Positions 1 to 10,776 of a DNA stretch of 64,000 nucleotides are shown here, piece after piece. The first letter of the stretch is position 1, and each line of letters opens with the position of its first letter. The notes beneath the pieces are model-generated. The model was not told the origin of the DNA. It did not search any database and saw only the letters and a program-made list of their open reading frames with translations. Origin of the DNA: Paraburkholderia panacisoli (GTDB lineage Bacteria > Pseudomonadota > Gammaproteobacteria > Burkholderiales > Burkholderiaceae); the NCBI RefSeq assembly GCF_008369935.1, contig NZ_VTUZ01000008.1, positions 124,001 through 188,000 on the forward strand, written 5' to 3'. Both the position numbers and the translations under genes were made by a program.

Positions 1-321
1 AATGTAGAGCGACCCCGTCGGCTTGAGCTTCGGAATAGCCAACTCCAGCCAGCTCCGCGTCCAGACGAGAAAATCCTCGCCTGTGCGCATGTCGGAGTCG
101 TTACCGTAGTCCTTGCCGAGCCCGTAAGGCGGATCGCATACGATCAGGTCGATCGACGCGTCGGGAATGTTCGCTACATCGGTCAGAAAATCGCGGTTCA
201 ACAGCCGAATGCCGGCCGGCACTTGCGGTAGCAACGGGGCAGGTGCCGCGGCCGCCGCTACCTCGGCGGCCGGATTCTGGATTTCACTCGCCGGCTGCGG
301 CTCGTCGAACTCGTCGCGCAT
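1..321 (-). CDS. DNA adenine-type methyltransferase, N-terminal part
   Basis: Cut by the window edge; 107 residues are visible. After about 40 Ala/Pro-rich residues the protein reads into LLNRDF, then IDLIVCDPPYGLGKDYGND. DPPY is the catalytic motif IV of amino-methyltransferases (N6-adenine, less often N4-cytosine). SAM-dependent methylation of DNA is therefore the likely role. The ATG at 321 lies 11 bases after the trpB stop, so the gene is very probably co-transcribed with trpB and was inserted between trpB and a trpA expected just outside the window. No restriction endonuclease is visible, so it may be a solitary methyltransferase. The recognition site cannot be read from this fragment. 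Confidence 0.85.
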   Translation of the reverse strand, partial: MRDEFDEPQPASEIQNPAAEVAAAAAPAPLLPQVPAGIRLLNRDFLTDVANIPDASIDLIVCDPPYGLGKDYGNDSDMRTGEDFLVWTRSWLELAIPKLKPTGSLYI

Positions 322-332
322 CGTCGGGGCGC

Positions 333-1526
333 TCAGAACTGGATGCCCGATCGCTCGGCGACCGTGTGCATGTCCTTGTCGCCTCGGCCCGACAGATTGA
401 CCAGCAGGACCTTGTCCTTCGGCAGCGTGGGCGCGAGCTTCGCGGCGTAGGCCAGCGCGTGGCTGGACTCGAGCGCCGGAATGATGCCCTCGATGCGGCA
501 GCAATCGTGGAATGCTTTGAGCGCCTCTTCGTCGGTGATACCGACATATTGCGCGCGATTGCTCTCTTTTAGCCACGCGTGCTCGGGACCGACGCCCGGA
601 TAGTCGAGGCCGGCCGATACCGAATGAGTCTCGATAATCTGACCGTTTTCGTCCTGAAGCAGATACGTGCGGTTGCCATGCAGAACGCCTGGACTGCCAC
701 CGATCAGCGAAGCCGCGTGACGACCGGTTTCGATGCCATCGCCAGCCGCTTCGACGCCGATCAATTGCACGGAACTGTCGTCGATGTACGGATAAAAGAT
801 GCCCATTGCGTTCGAACCGCCGCCAACGCACGCGATCACGACATCAGGCTGGCGTCCGACCATTTCCGGCATTTGCACCTTGCATTCATCGCCGATCACG
901 CGCTGGAAATCTCGCACCATCATGGGGTAAGGATGCGGACCCGCCACCGTGCCGATGATGTAGAACGTGTTTTCGACATTCGTCACCCAATCGCGCATGG
1001 CTTCGTTCAGCGCGTCCTTCAGGGTGCGCGAGCCGGATTCCACCGGCACCACGGTCGCGCCGAGCAGCTTCATGCGGTAGACATTGGCGGCCTGGCGTCG
1101 CACGTCCTCTGCGCCCATGTAGACCACGCATTCCATCCCGAAACGCGCGGCGATGGTCGCCGTGGCCACACCGTGCTGACCGGCGCCGGTTTCCGCGATC
1201 ACGCGCGGTTTGCCCATGCGTTTGGCGAGCAGCGCCTGGCCGATCACGTTGTTGATCTTGTGCGCGCCAGTGTGGTTGAGGTCTTCCCGCTTGAAGAAAA
1301 CCTGCGCGCCGCCGAGCAGTTCGCTCCAGCGCTGCGCGTGATAAATCGGCGATGGGCGGCCGACGAAATGCTTCAATTCGCGCTCGTATTCGGCGACGAA
1401 GTCGGGATCTTTCTGATATTTCTCGTACGCTTCACGCAACTCGTCGAGCGCATGAACCAGGGTTTCGGCGACGAACACGCCGCCAAATTGGCCGAAATGG
1501 CCTCTTTCGTCAGGCAAGTTATACAT
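333..1526 (-). CDS. trpB: Tryptophan synthase beta chain
   Basis: Makes L-tryptophan from indole and serine with PLP, as the beta half of the TrpAB complex. The 397-residue protein has the family's usual length. HTGAHKINN carries the PLP lysine (Lys90), and the Gly-rich phosphate loop GGGSNAMG is present. I start it at ATG 1526 ([12 protein letters not shown]), behind an AGAAGAG ribosome site. An open frame runs on to 1589, but those 21 residues have no family counterpart. It lies 59 bases after trpF and directly before the DNA methyltransferase gene. Confidence 0.97.
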   Translation of the reverse strand: MYNLPDERGHFGQFGGVFVAETLVHALDELREAYEKYQKDPDFVAEYERELKHFVGRPSPIYHAQRWSELLGGAQVFFKREDLNHTGAHKINNVIGQALLAKRMGKPRVIAETGAGQHGVATATIAARFGMECVVYMGAEDVRRQAANVYRMKLLGATVVPVESGSRTLKDALNEAMRDWVTNVENTFYIIGTVAGPHPYPMMVRDFQRVIGDECKVQMPEMVGRQPDVVIACVGGGSNAMGIFYPYIDDSSVQLIGVEAAGDGIETGRHAASLIGGSPGVLHGNRTYLLQDENGQIIETHSVSAGLDYPGVGPEHAWLKESNRAQYVGITDEEALKAFHDCCRIEGIIPALESSHALAYAAKLAPTLPKDKVLLVNLSGRGDKDMHTVAERSGIQF

Positions 1527-1585
1527 GGTGATCACTCTTCTCAGTGTGGCGAACGGCTCGCGTATGAGAAAGCCGCTGGCCTGAA

Positions 1586-2299
1586 TCATTCGGCATCTGC
1601 TGCGCGCACCGCGCGCACGAATGCCGCCATCCGGGCGTGATCCTTCACGCCCTTGGCGCCCGCGACTTCGATGCCGCTCGAGACATCGACCGCGTACGGG
1701 CGCACGCGATGGATCGCGTCACTGACGTTTTGCGCGTTCAACCCACCACTCAAAACGGCCCGACGCGCGAGCTCTGCTGGAATAAGTGACCAATCGAAAA
1801 CCTTCCCGCCGCCGCCATAGCCTTCGACATGGGTGTCGAACAGAAGACCACTGGCCGCTGAATAGTTGAGAGCCGATTTTACCAAATCGGCCGGTCGAGT
1901 GTCCGCCGCGACGCGCAACGCTCGCAACCATGGCAAACCCGCAACGCCCGCGAGCGATTCGCACTGCTCGGCGGTCTCGTCGCCGTGAAATTGAAGCAGG
2001 GTGAGCCCGACATTGCTCGCCACTTCGCGAATCCAGTCCGGCGTCGCGTTGACGAACAGGCCGACCACCGACACGAACGGCGGCACATCGTGTACCAGTT
2101 CGACCGCCTGGGCGACGCTGACCGAGCGCGGGCTCGGCGGATAGAACACGAGGCCGATTGCGTCGGCGCCGAGGTCGATCGCGTGGGCGAGGTCCGCCGG
2201 TTTCGACAGTCCGCATAGCTTGATGCGCGTGCGATGCGGCACGGTGCGCTGCTGCGCGGCGGCATCGGCCGGGTGAGCCAGGTCTTCGCTTGCTTTCAT
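1586..2299 (-). CDS. trpF: Phosphoribosylanthranilate isomerase
   Basis: Third step of tryptophan synthesis: Amadori rearrangement of phosphoribosylanthranilate to CdRP in a TIM barrel. The 237-residue protein shows the first-strand motif RIKLCG (Cys29, the usual general base), [17 protein letters not shown], and VDVSSGIE with the conserved Asp near the C terminus. The start is ATG 2299, whose ATGA overlaps the truA stop, which implies translational coupling. About 24 residues precede the barrel, slightly more than usual. An upstream in-frame ATG at 2332 lies inside truA and is less likely. Confidence 0.96.
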   Translation of the reverse strand: MKASEDLAHPADAAAQQRTVPHRTRIKLCGLSKPADLAHAIDLGADAIGLVFYPPSPRSVSVAQAVELVHDVPPFVSVVGLFVNATPDWIREVASNVGLTLLQFHGDETAEQCESLAGVAGLPWLRALRVAADTRPADLVKSALNYSAASGLLFDTHVEGYGGGGKVFDWSLIPAELARRAVLSGGLNAQNVSDAIHRVRPYAVDVSSGIEVAGAKGVKDHARMAAFVRAVRAADAE

Positions 2300-3108
2300 G
2301 TTTCGGGTTGCTCGGTCCATACGGTACTCCACGGCACGCTGCCCGTTTGCGGCGCGGGCACCGCGAATTTCTCAGGATAGCCCACTTGCGCCAGATACAA
2401 GCCGTCCGGCATGAAAGTCGGCGCGGCACAGTCGCGGCTGCGGCTCGCGAGCACCTCGGCCAGCCATTCGGGCGGCCGGCGGCCACGACCGACTTCGATC
2501 AGACAGCCCATCAGGTTGCGCACCATGTGATGCAGGAACGCATTCGCCCGGAAGCGGAAATGAATGAAGTCGCCCTGCGGCCGAACGTCGATCTGGTACA
2601 AGTGTTTCACCGGCGTTTTCGACTGGCATTGCGACGAGCGGAACGCCGAAAAGTCGCGCTCGCCGAGCACATGGACGACGCAGGCTCGCATCGCGTCGAC
2701 GTCGAGCGGCATATGCACCCAGCCGGCCCGCGTCGCCAGCATCGGCGAGCGCACCGGACTGACGTACAGCACGTAGTAATAGGTCCGCTCGAACGCCGAA
2801 AAGCGCGCATGAAAGTCGTCGGGCATCGGCTTGGCCCACTGCACGCCGATCGTCTTAGGCAGAAACGAGTTGGTGCCCCGCACCCAGGAAATATCCAGAC
2901 GGTCGAGTTCGGTGTCGAAATGCACGACTTGCCCGAGCCCATGCACACCCGCATCCGTGCGGCCCGCCACCACGGTGTGCACGGGCGTCTGCGCGAATTC
3001 GCGCAGTGCCCGTTCGAGTTCGTTCTGTACCGTCTTGCCGTGCGGTTGCGCCTGCCAACCGCCGAATGCCGCGCCGTCGTACTGGACGCCTAATGCGATC
3101 CGTTTCAC
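2296..3108 (-). CDS. truA: tRNA pseudouridine(38-40) synthase
   Basis: Isomerises uridines 38-40 in the anticodon arm of many tRNAs. The 270-residue protein begins [19 protein letters not shown] and carries the TruA active-site motif [17 protein letters not shown] with catalytic Asp52. Later [15 protein letters not shown] is the second family signature. Its ATG overlaps the fimV stop by four bases (ATGA), and its own stop overlaps the trpF start the same way. A translation gene is thus locked between fimV and trpF in one messenger. Confidence 0.97.
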   Translation of the reverse strand: MKRIALGVQYDGAAFGGWQAQPHGKTVQNELERALREFAQTPVHTVVAGRTDAGVHGLGQVVHFDTELDRLDISWVRGTNSFLPKTIGVQWAKPMPDDFHARFSAFERTYYYVLYVSPVRSPMLATRAGWVHMPLDVDAMRACVVHVLGERDFSAFRSSQCQSKTPVKHLYQIDVRPQGDFIHFRFRANAFLHHMVRNLMGCLIEVGRGRRPPEWLAEVLASRSRDCAAPTFMPDGLYLAQVGYPEKFAVPAPQTGSVPWSTVWTEQPET

Positions 3109-5510
3109 GACAACGGCGCCAGCGTCGAGAGCAACGCGCGGGCCTCGGTGCGCGTGGCCGGATCGTCCGCTTCGATCACTTCGTTGATGAGCGCGCGTGC
3201 GCCCGACAAATCGCCCAGTTCGATGTACTCGGAGGCCAGATCGAGCTTGTTGCGGGCGATACGGATCAGATCGGTCTGCGTAAACGCCGGCAGCGGCTGG
3301 GCCGGGCTCGGCGGCAGTTCGAGGTCGAAGTCGAGGTTCAGCGAGCCGAAGCCAGCCGCGCCCAAGCCCGCAATGGCCGCGTGGCCGGCCGTGCCGGTGG
3401 CGATTTCATCGGCGACATGCGGGGCGTCGTCCGATTCGTACGGCGCGAACGCTTGCTGCGCGGTGGTTTCCGGCGACACGACCGGCTGCGTGGTCAGAGA
3501 TGTCGCGGCATGCTCGGAGCCGGCAGGCGACTCGATTCTCGGCGGCAGCGGCATGTCGAGACTGCCGAACGCGTCGACGGCATCGCGCGGGAATTCGCTT
3601 GGGACGGCGGAAGCAGGCTGAGCTTGCGTCGACCTTTCGGGGAACGTGCTCGACAACGCATCGTCGGACGGCGGGACGAACGGGGGAGCCGTGCGCGGCT
3701 CGATGATTTGCTGCGTGAAATTGATCACGGGTACTGGGGTATCCGGACGATTCCGTAGCTCGGTTGCCGGTTCTTGTTGCACGGCCGGCGCGCCATGCGC
3801 CGGCTCGTCGTTCGATTGCGGGTGGCGAGCGGGGTCGTCCTGTTGCAGGGTTTCGTCGACCGGTTCGAGCGGAGCCAGCGGCAACGCATCGGCGCCGAGT
3901 TCCGCGGCGGCGGCGAGGCTTGCCGCCGTCGTCGCGCCGTGGATGCTCTCTTGATGAACTGCAGGGAGAGGTTCTGATGGGAAAGCGCTTTCGGCGGCCT
4001 CAGGGGCGTTCGCGGCTGGTTGCGCTGGTTCGACGTATGCGGGCGATGCGGGAAGTTCTTGCCCGCTTTGTTCGGGTGAAGTGTGGTCTTGGGTGAAAGA
4101 GTCTGTGCGAGCTTGGCGTTCTGCGACTGGCTCGCCCATCGCCTGTTGCGCTGCTGTCTCTGCTGCCGTGCGGTTCGCTGCGGCTTGTTCTTCGGCTGCT
4201 GCGCGTTCGGCCGCCGCGCGCTCTGCTGCTGCCTGCTCGGCTGCCGCACGCTCCGCCGCCAGCGCCGCCGCATCGCGCACAGACTGATCGTCATCCGCGC
4301 CCGCTACCTCGCTCGCAAGCGTTTGTCCGTGTGTCGCGACGCTGCGCTGCGGGTCGCTTTCGCGCGCCGACGCCGCCATATCGCGATCCGCTGACACAGC
4401 CTCCGCCGCCGCACGCGCCTCACGCTTGCGACGACCCATGCGCAAAGCCGCGAGCAGCACAACCAACGCCGCGCCAACCGCCGCCGCGATGCTCAACTCC
4501 ACTTGCGATAAGCCGCCACTATTCGGCGCGGGAACCACAGGCGCAGCGCCCTGCCCCGTCCCAGCCGGCCCCGCCGATGACGCACCCGCCACCGGCTTGG
4601 CCACGCCCGTAGACGCAGTGCCACTGGTCGCCACCGGCGCACCACCGATGCCATGCTTCTGCAACTCCATCAGCACGCGGTTCTTCAGCGCGAGCAATTG
4701 CTGCAAGCTGGAGACCTGCGCACGCGGCTGCGATGCCGGCTGTGCACCCGCCGTCGCCGGAGCCGTTCCGGGGGCTTGAGGCTGAGCGCCAGCGGCAGGC
4801 TCGCTCGCCGTCGGTTGTATCGCACCCGACCATTCGTGCACGTCGCTGGCCGAAGACGATGCCGCCGCCTGCGAGCCCCCTGCCGGCGCCGACGAAACCG
4901 CGCCGCCTGCAGCCGCGCCGGCCGGTGCCGAGCTTGCCTCGGCCGGGCTGCTGGCCGTCCCCGGTACAGCCGGCGCAGCAGCATGAGCCGCCGCACTTGC
5001 CGCGCTGGCCGCACTCGCCGCCGCATTGACCTGCGCGGCGCCGCTCGTCGCCTCAGCCTCCACCGCCGTACTCAGCGCAGACGCCCCCGCAGCCGCTTGC
5101 GCTGCCGCCGAAGAAGCGGCCAAAGCCCCGGACGCGTCCAGCGCCGGCACCGTCAACACCGCCCCCACGCGCAGCCGGCTCGGATCATGGCTCATGAACG
5201 CGTTCGGATTCGCATCGAACAATGCGCGCGTCGCGCGTGCGAGCGTCGCACGGTCATGCGACTGCGTGACTGCAATCGCCACGTCGTTCAACGATTGCCC
5301 AGGCCGCACCGTGTATTGACTGCCGGCCGCATACGAAACGGACGCGGCGTCCGGCGCGCTCGCGACATCGCCGGGTGCCGCAAGCGCGCTGCCCATGCCA
5401 GCGCCGGCCAGCGCCAAAGCCAAAGCGGCCGCGGCCACCGGGCGGCCCGTCAAACGGCCTTTATCTTGATGATTGGTCATAGCCCGAAGGGATGAGAGTC
5501 GAAGGTTCAC
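3105..5510 (-). CDS. fimV: FimV-like peptidoglycan-associated protein
   Basis: FimV family proteins organise the cell pole and support type IV pili and type II secretion in other bacteria; this role is inferred. An export signal ([12 protein letters not shown]...ALA) is followed by a LysM-like segment ([17 protein letters not shown]), a long Ala/Ser/Pro-rich stretch, one membrane segment ([20 protein letters not shown]), an Ala/Glu-rich probable coiled coil, an acidic region, and the conserved FimV C-terminal motif ([20 protein letters not shown]). I chose GTG 5510 because AGGAG lies five bases before it (801 residues). ATG 5480, ten codons in, lacks a clear ribosome site but gives a more ordinary signal peptide. 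Its stop overlaps truA. Confidence 0.87.
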   Translation of the reverse strand: MNLRLSSLRAMTNHQDKGRLTGRPVAAAALALALAGAGMGSALAAPGDVASAPDAASVSYAAGSQYTVRPGQSLNDVAIAVTQSHDRATLARATRALFDANPNAFMSHDPSRLRVGAVLTVPALDASGALAASSAAAQAAAGASALSTAVEAEATSGAAQVNAAASAASAASAAAHAAAPAVPGTASSPAEASSAPAGAAAGGAVSSAPAGGSQAAASSSASDVHEWSGAIQPTASEPAAGAQPQAPGTAPATAGAQPASQPRAQVSSLQQLLALKNRVLMELQKHGIGGAPVATSGTASTGVAKPVAGASSAGPAGTGQGAAPVVPAPNSGGLSQVELSIAAAVGAALVVLLAALRMGRRKREARAAAEAVSADRDMAASARESDPQRSVATHGQTLASEVAGADDDQSVRDAAALAAERAAAEQAAAERAAAERAAAEEQAAANRTAAETAAQQAMGEPVAERQARTDSFTQDHTSPEQSGQELPASPAYVEPAQPAANAPEAAESAFPSEPLPAVHQESIHGATTAASLAAAAELGADALPLAPLEPVDETLQQDDPARHPQSNDEPAHGAPAVQQEPATELRNRPDTPVPVINFTQQIIEPRTAPPFVPPSDDALSSTFPERSTQAQPASAVPSEFPRDAVDAFGSLDMPLPPRIESPAGSEHAATSLTTQPVVSPETTAQQAFAPYESDDAPHVADEIATGTAGHAAIAGLGAAGFGSLNLDFDLELPPSPAQPLPAFTQTDLIRIARNKLDLASEYIELGDLSGARALINEVIEADDPATRTEARALLSTLAPLS

Positions 5511-5649
5511 CGGGACTCCTGGCGCGTCAGCGCGCAGCCCTTTTTTGCGGTTTGAAAGAGACAAGATAGTCGGAGCACACAATGAAAAAAGCGCCGCGCA
5601 AGCGCGACGCTTCTTGAGTTTTCTACGCGTCGTGAGCGCGTAGTTTACT

Positions 5650-6771
5650 TTACTTGTCGAGCACAATGCGAAGCATACGACGCAGCGGTTCGGCCGCGCC
5701 CCACAGCAACTGATCGCCGACCGTGAAGGCCGACAGAAATTCGCCACCCATCGCGAGCTTGCGCACCCGGCCGACCGGCACCGTCAGCGTGCCCGTCACC
5801 ACCGCCGGCGACAAATCGCGCATCGACGCTTCGCGCTCGTTCGGCACGACGTTGACCCAGTCGTTGCCCGACGCGAGGATGCTGTTCACCTCGTCGAGCG
5901 GCACGTCCTTGTTCAGCTTGATGGTCAGCGCCTGCGAGTGGCAACGCATCGCGCCGATGCGCACGCACAGACCGTCGACCGGGATCGAACCCGGCGTGCC
6001 CATGGCCGGCTTGCCGAGAATCTTGTTGGTTTCGGCGCCGCCCTTCCACTCTTCCTTCGACATGCCGTTGCCGAGGTCCTTGTCGATCCACGGAATCAGC
6101 GAGCCGGCGAGCGGCACGCCGAAGTGGTCGGTCGGCATGCGATCGCTGTTCATCGCGCTCAGCACGCGTCGGTCGATGTCGAGAATCGCCGACGACGGAT
6201 CAGCCAGGTCTTCCTTGGCCGCACCGTACAGCGTGCCCATTTGTTGGAGCAGTTCGCGCATGTTCTGCGCACCCGCGCCCGAAGCGGCCTGGTACGTCAT
6301 GGCCGTCATCCAGTCGACGAGGTTTTCGCGGAACAGGCCGCCGAGCGCCATCAGCATCAGGCTGACCGTGCAGTTGCCGCCGATGAAATTCTTCTGGCCC
6401 TTGACCAGCGCGTTCTTGATCACGTCGAGGTTGACCGGATCGAGAATGATGACCGCGTCATCCTTCATGCGCAGCGACGAAGCCGCGTCGATCCAGTAGC
6501 CGTTCCAGCCCGCCGCGCGCAGCTTCGGGAACACTTCGTTGGTGTAGTCACCGCCCTGGCAGGAGATGATCGCTTCGCACTTCTTCAGGTCTTCGATGCT
6601 TGTCGCATCTTTGAGCTTGGTCTCGTTTTTGGCGAACGACGGCGCGTTGCCGCCCGCGTTGCTGGTGCTGAAAAACACCGGTTCGATCAAGTCGAAATCG
6701 CCTTCCTGCTGCATGCGTTGCATCAGGACGCTGCCGACCATGCCGCGCCAACCTACGAGACCTACGTTCAT
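5650..6771 (-). CDS. asd: Aspartate-semialdehyde dehydrogenase
   Basis: Reduces aspartyl phosphate to the semialdehyde with NADPH, the branch point to lysine/diaminopimelate, threonine and methionine. The 373-residue protein begins [16 protein letters not shown] (nucleotide-binding loop) and has the catalytic [10 protein letters not shown] with Cys134, then [10 protein letters not shown]. Length and motifs match the long proteobacterial Asd class. The start is ATG 6771 with GAAGGG upstream; the open frame extends 25 codons further without a better start. It follows leuB after a 357-base gap, so it may have its own promoter. Confidence 0.97.
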   Translation of the reverse strand: MNVGLVGWRGMVGSVLMQRMQQEGDFDLIEPVFFSTSNAGGNAPSFAKNETKLKDATSIEDLKKCEAIISCQGGDYTNEVFPKLRAAGWNGYWIDAASSLRMKDDAVIILDPVNLDVIKNALVKGQKNFIGGNCTVSLMLMALGGLFRENLVDWMTAMTYQAASGAGAQNMRELLQQMGTLYGAAKEDLADPSSAILDIDRRVLSAMNSDRMPTDHFGVPLAGSLIPWIDKDLGNGMSKEEWKGGAETNKILGKPAMGTPGSIPVDGLCVRIGAMRCHSQALTIKLNKDVPLDEVNSILASGNDWVNVVPNEREASMRDLSPAVVTGTLTVPVGRVRKLAMGGEFLSAFTVGDQLLWGAAEPLRRMLRIVLDK

Positions 6772-7128
6772 GACTTCATACCCTTCGAGTGGAAACTTCC
6801 CCGCATCTTTGCCCGCAGTGACCGCGCGGGGAAGATGAGCGGGCACGACGGACGATCAGCGTTTCGTGATCGTTTTCGGGGTAGTCGCTTTAATGAGAGC
6901 TTTGGTGATAATGGCGAGCTCAACCGCACGGGCCGTTTTGCCGTGCAGTTTGGAAATCGAGGAGATTTGGGAGATCTGCGCCATCGCTACAATATACACG
7001 AAAACCGAAATCTGGCGACGTCATTCGCCGCTGCCGTCCGTATTGCGCGCAAATCGACCTGTTTCGAGGCCGATTTGCGTTTTAAAGGCCGTTTGACGAC
7101 CCCTTTACCGCGTTCAGTCCAACGCCCT
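6772..7128 (-). other. Intergenic region between leuB and asd
   Basis: A gap of 357 bases in an otherwise tight operon-like run. No convincing gene is seen: a plus-strand open frame at 6866-7096 has no family character. The stretch is less GC-rich than its surroundings and holds an imperfect hairpin at 7050-7078 (arms CAAATCGRCC, one mismatch) without a T run. It plausibly carries the asd promoter and a partial leuB terminator. Confidence 0.5.
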
Positions 7129-8196
7129 TTACAGCGCTGCGACGACGGCGTCGCCCATCGCTGCGGTACCCACCTGCTTGCAACCCGGCGTGAGAATGTC
7201 GCCGGTGCGATAGCCCTGCTCGAGCACCTTCTTCACCGCGCTTTCGATGCGATCGGCCTGCTGCGCCTTGTTCAGCGAATAACGCAGCATCATCGCCGCC
7301 GACAGGATGGTGGCCAGCGGATTGGCCACGCCCTTGCCGGCGATATCCGGCGCGGAGCCATGCGACGGCTCATACAAGCCCTTGTTGTTCTTGTCGAGCG
7401 ACGCCGACGGCAGCATGCCGATCGAGCCCGTCAGCATGGCCGCCTCGTCGGACAGAATGTCGCCGAACATGTTGCCGGTGACGATCACGTCGAACGACTT
7501 CGGCGCCTTCACGAGTTGCATCGCGGCGTTGTCGACGTACATGTGCGACAGCTCGACGTCCGCGTATTCCTTCGACACGTCGATCATCACGTCTTTCCAG
7601 AGCTGCGACGTTTCGAGCACGTTGGCTTTGTCCACCGAGGTCAGCTTCTTGCCGCGCTTTTGCGCTGCCTGGAACGCGACGTGCGCGATGCGGCGCACTT
7701 CGGGTTCCGAATAACGCATCGTGTCAAAGCCTTCCTTCGCGCCGGCGAACGGGCCGTCCGGCGCGGCGCGCACGCCGCGCGGCGCGCCGAAGTAGATGTC
7801 GCCGTTCAGTTCGCGCACGATCAGGATGTCGAGACCCGAGACGATCTCTTCCTTCAGCGACGACGCGCCGGTGAGCTGCGGATAGCAGATTGCCGGACGG
7901 AAGTTCGCAAACAGCTCCAGATGCTTGCGCAGGCCGAGAATCGCCTGCTCCGGACGCAGCGCGCGTTCGAGCTTGTCGTACTTCCAGTCACCGACGGCGC
8001 CGAACAGGATCGCGTCGGCTTCTTTCGCGAGCGCCAGCGTCGAATCGGGCAGCGGGTGGCCCTTCGCTTCGTAGCCCGCGCCGCCAACCGGCGCTTCTTC
8101 GAGTTCGAACTTTTCGCCGAGCACGTTCAGGACCTTCACGGCTTCCTTGACGATTTCGGGACCGATGCCGTCGCCCGGCAACACTGCGATCTTCAT
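7129..8196 (-). CDS. leuB: 3-isopropylmalate dehydrogenase
   Basis: Oxidative decarboxylation of 3-isopropylmalate with NAD, the third leucine-specific step. The 355 residues are the normal length. The N terminus [15 protein letters not shown] and the metal/NAD signature [20 protein letters not shown] identify the isocitrate/isopropylmalate dehydrogenase family, and [17 protein letters not shown] supports LeuB. It lies 72 bases after leuD, in the same direction. Confidence 0.97.
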   Translation of the reverse strand: MKIAVLPGDGIGPEIVKEAVKVLNVLGEKFELEEAPVGGAGYEAKGHPLPDSTLALAKEADAILFGAVGDWKYDKLERALRPEQAILGLRKHLELFANFRPAICYPQLTGASSLKEEIVSGLDILIVRELNGDIYFGAPRGVRAAPDGPFAGAKEGFDTMRYSEPEVRRIAHVAFQAAQKRGKKLTSVDKANVLETSQLWKDVMIDVSKEYADVELSHMYVDNAAMQLVKAPKSFDVIVTGNMFGDILSDEAAMLTGSIGMLPSASLDKNNKGLYEPSHGSAPDIAGKGVANPLATILSAAMMLRYSLNKAQQADRIESAVKKVLEQGYRTGDILTPGCKQVGTAAMGDAVVAAL

Positions 8197-8268
8197 GCGA
8201 ATTCCTTGATGATTTTCTTCGAGACTGTTGAGCGTGAATCAGCGCGCGGGCCGTCGGCCCTCACGCGC

Positions 8269-8922
8269 TTATCCGACGATGCGGTGATTCAGCCACGGCT
8301 GCTTCGCGATACGCTCCGCTTCGAACTGGCGAATCTCGTCCGCGTGACGCAGCGTCAGGCCGATATCGTCGAAACCGTTCAGCAGGCAGTACTTGCGGAA
8401 CCCCGCGACTTCGAACGGATATTCGACGCTGCCGTCCGCCGTGCGCACGACTTGCGCGTCGAGGTCGACGGTCAGCTTGAAGCCGTTGAACGCATACGTT
8501 TCGTTGAACAGGTGATCGACCTGCTGTTCAGTCAGCACGATCGGCAGCAGGCCGTTCTTGAAGCAGTTGTTGTAAAAGATATCGGCGAAGCTCGGCGCGA
8601 TCAGCGCGCGAAAGCCGTATTGCTGCAACGCCCACGGCGCGTGCTCACGCGAGCTGCCGCAGCCGAAGTTCTTACGCGCCAGCAGCACCGATGCGCCCTG
8701 ATAACGCGGCTGATTGAGCACGAAATCCGGATTCAGCGGACGCTTCGAATTGTCCTGGCCCGGTTCGCCGTGATCGAGGTAACGCCATTCGTCGAATGCA
8801 TTCGGACCGAAGCCCGTGCGCTTGATCGACTTCAGGAATTGCTTCGGAATGATCGCGTCCGTGTCGACGTTCTCGCGATCGAGCGGCGCCACGACGCCGG
8901 TGTGTACGATGAATTTATCCAT
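8269..8922 (-). CDS. leuD: 3-isopropylmalate dehydratase small subunit
   Basis: Swivel-domain subunit of isopropylmalate isomerase, partner of LeuC. The 217-residue protein starts [31 protein letters not shown] and contains [15 protein letters not shown], the family's substrate-binding signature. ATG 8922 is chosen; the open frame runs to 8994 but the extra residues are not conserved-looking. A small lipoprotein gene separates it from leuC. Confidence 0.96.
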   Translation of the reverse strand: MDKFIVHTGVVAPLDRENVDTDAIIPKQFLKSIKRTGFGPNAFDEWRYLDHGEPGQDNSKRPLNPDFVLNQPRYQGASVLLARKNFGCGSSREHAPWALQQYGFRALIAPSFADIFYNNCFKNGLLPIVLTEQQVDHLFNETYAFNGFKLTVDLDAQVVRTADGSVEYPFEVAGFRKYCLLNGFDDIGLTLRHADEIRQFEAERIAKQPWLNHRIVG

Positions 8923-9005
8923 GACGCTTGCGCCTGTTTCAAGACCGGGCGACGCGGGCGGCCGGAAAGCCGCTCGCCGCATCGCCGGCAACAATCAAAA
9001 ACCGC

Positions 9006-9164
9006 TTATTTCTCAGCGTGATTGCTGATCGAATTGCCGAGGTGAGACATGTCCTGGCCGAATCCGTGCACCGTATTGCAGCCGGCCAGACCGAGCAATA
9101 GCCCGGCCAGCGTACCGAGTGCGAAGCGGCGCCATAGAGTGGTGCGATTCATGTTCTTCATCAT
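9006..9164 (-). CDS. Entericidin-like small lipoprotein
   Basis: A 52-residue protein beginning MMKNMNRTTLWRRF. A basic N terminus and a hydrophobic stretch lead to a lipobox ending LAGC (Cys29, where the signal would be cleaved and the Cys lipidated), then a short tail (NTVHGFGQDMSHLGNSISNHAEK). Size and pattern match EcnA/EcnB-type entericidins. ATG 9164 is followed at once by a second ATG (9161). It lies five bases after the leuC stop, so it is read with leuC and leuD. Its role is not known from sequence; toxin or envelope-stress functions of entericidins are only an analogy here. Confidence 0.85.
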   Translation of the reverse strand: MMKNMNRTTLWRRFALGTLAGLLLGLAGCNTVHGFGQDMSHLGNSISNHAEK

Positions 9165-9169
9165 GCGAT

Positions 9170-10579
9170 TTATCCAAGCTTGCGAATATCGACGAAATGC
9201 CCTTCGATCGCCGCAGCCGCGGCCATCGCGGGGCTCACGAGGTGGGTACGGCCACCGGCGCCCTGACGACCTTCGAAATTACGATTCGACGTGGAAGCGC
9301 AACGCTCGCCCGGGTCCAACCGGTCGGCGTTCATCGCGAGACACATCGAGCAGCCCGGCTCGCGCCATTCGAAACCCGCGTCGGTAAAGACCTTGTCGAG
9401 GCCTTCGCGCTCGGCCTGCGCCTTCACGAGCCCCGAACCCGGCACTACCATCGCCAGACGGATGTTCGGCGCGACGCGGCGGCCCAGTTTCTTCACGACG
9501 TAAGCCGCGGCGCGAATGTCTTCAATGCGCGCGTTGGTGCACGACCCAATGAAGATTTTATCCGGCTTGATCGATTCGATCGGCGCATTCGGCTCGAGCG
9601 CCATGTACTTCAGCGCGCGTTCCATCGCATCGCGCTTGACCGGGTCCTTTTCGCGTTCCGGGTCCGGCACGCGGCCGTCCACGGCCGTGACCATTTCCGG
9701 CGACGTGCCCCACGTGACTTGCGGCACGATTTCCGCAGCGTTCAGTTCGACCACGCGATCGAATTGCGCGCCGTCGTCCGACTTGAACTGCTTCCAGTAC
9801 TCGACCGCTTGATTCCACTCCACACCCTGCGGCGAGAACGGGCGGCCCTTCAGGTATTCGACGGTGGTGTCGTCGACCGCGACCATGCCGGCGCGCGCGC
9901 CCGCTTCGATCGCCATGTTGCAGACCGTCATGCGGCCTTCCATCGACAACGCGCGGATCGTCGATCCGCCGAACTCGATTGCGTAGCCGGTGCCGCCCGC
10001 CGTGCCGATCTTGCCGATGATCGCAAGCACGATGTCTTTCGCGGTGCAGCCGCGCCGCAGTTGGCCTTCGACCTTGATCAGCATGTTCTTGCTTTTCTTC
10101 TGCAAGAGCGTTTGCGTGGCCAGCACGTGCTCCACTTCCGACGTGCCGATACCATGCGCCAGCGCGCCGAACGCGCCGTGCGTGGACGTGTGCGAGTCGC
10201 CGCAGACGATCGTCATGCCCGGCAGCGTTGCGCCCTGTTCCGGCCCGATGATGTGCACGATGCCTTGACGCATGTCGTTCATCTTGAACTGCGTGATGCC
10301 GTACGCGTCGCAGTTCGAATCGAGCGTGTCGACTTGCAGTTTGGACACCGGGTCGGCGATGCCGTGAGTGCGGTCCGTGGTCGGGACGTTGTGGTCCGAG
10401 ACCGCCAGGTTCGCGCTGATGCGCCACACCGGCCGCTCGGCCAGCTTCAGGCCTTCGAACGCCTGCGGGCTGGTCACTTCGTGCAGCAGGTGACGGTCGA
10501 TATAGAGAATCGTCGTGCCGTCTTCTTCCGTGTGGACCACGTGCGTGTTCCACAATTTGTCGTAGAGAGTCTGTGCCAT
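9170..10579 (-). CDS. leuC: 3-isopropylmalate dehydratase large subunit
   Basis: Catalytic [4Fe-4S] subunit of isopropylmalate isomerase (aconitase superfamily). The 469 residues are the standard length. The cluster ligands are visible in [28 protein letters not shown] and the later GCSMCLAMN. It heads the leuC-ecn-leuD-leuB run. The region before it holds a CATAAT -10-like box (10623-10628) and a short palindrome, described separately. Confidence 0.97.
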   Translation of the reverse strand: MAQTLYDKLWNTHVVHTEEDGTTILYIDRHLLHEVTSPQAFEGLKLAERPVWRISANLAVSDHNVPTTDRTHGIADPVSKLQVDTLDSNCDAYGITQFKMNDMRQGIVHIIGPEQGATLPGMTIVCGDSHTSTHGAFGALAHGIGTSEVEHVLATQTLLQKKSKNMLIKVEGQLRRGCTAKDIVLAIIGKIGTAGGTGYAIEFGGSTIRALSMEGRMTVCNMAIEAGARAGMVAVDDTTVEYLKGRPFSPQGVEWNQAVEYWKQFKSDDGAQFDRVVELNAAEIVPQVTWGTSPEMVTAVDGRVPDPEREKDPVKRDAMERALKYMALEPNAPIESIKPDKIFIGSCTNARIEDIRAAAYVVKKLGRRVAPNIRLAMVVPGSGLVKAQAEREGLDKVFTDAGFEWREPGCSMCLAMNADRLDPGERCASTSNRNFEGRQGAGGRTHLVSPAMAAAAAIEGHFVDIRKLG

Positions 10580-10701
10580 GGTATGCGGGGTAGTAGTGAC
10601 TGCGGGCTGACTGTGTCGGTCGATTATGCCACGCAGCGCCCCGCCGTGGGCCCTTCAATCCGCTAAAAAACCGATAAAAAACATGGGGTTGGGTGGTAGT
10701 G

Positions 10702-10717
10702 TCGATACCTGTATCGA
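10702..10717. promoter_or_regulatory. Palindrome upstream of leuC, possible operator
   Basis: TCGATAC-CT-GTATCGA is a perfect 7-2-7 inverted repeat about 125 bases before the leuC start. It may be a regulator site for the leu operon, but no regulator is tied to it here. A second perfect inverted repeat (GTGCGCGTGA at 10733-10742, TCACGCGCAC at 10761-10770) lies just after the end of the DUF1479 gene and may instead stop transcription coming from that gene. Confidence 0.35.
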
Positions 10718-10776
10718 GGTTACCCGGAAACGGTGCGCGTGATCGCGGCATCATGCGCCGTCACGCGCACGCATGT

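Noticed and set aside
5938..9021. Long plus-strand open frame of over 1000 codons
   Set aside because: It lies opposite asd, leuB and leuD, is Arg/His-rich without domains, and arises from high GC in the codons of those real genes.
10655..10684. Leader peptide for leucine attenuation (9 codons, minus strand)
   Set aside because: The frame has only one leucine codon, no ribosome site and no adjoining terminator/antiterminator pair.
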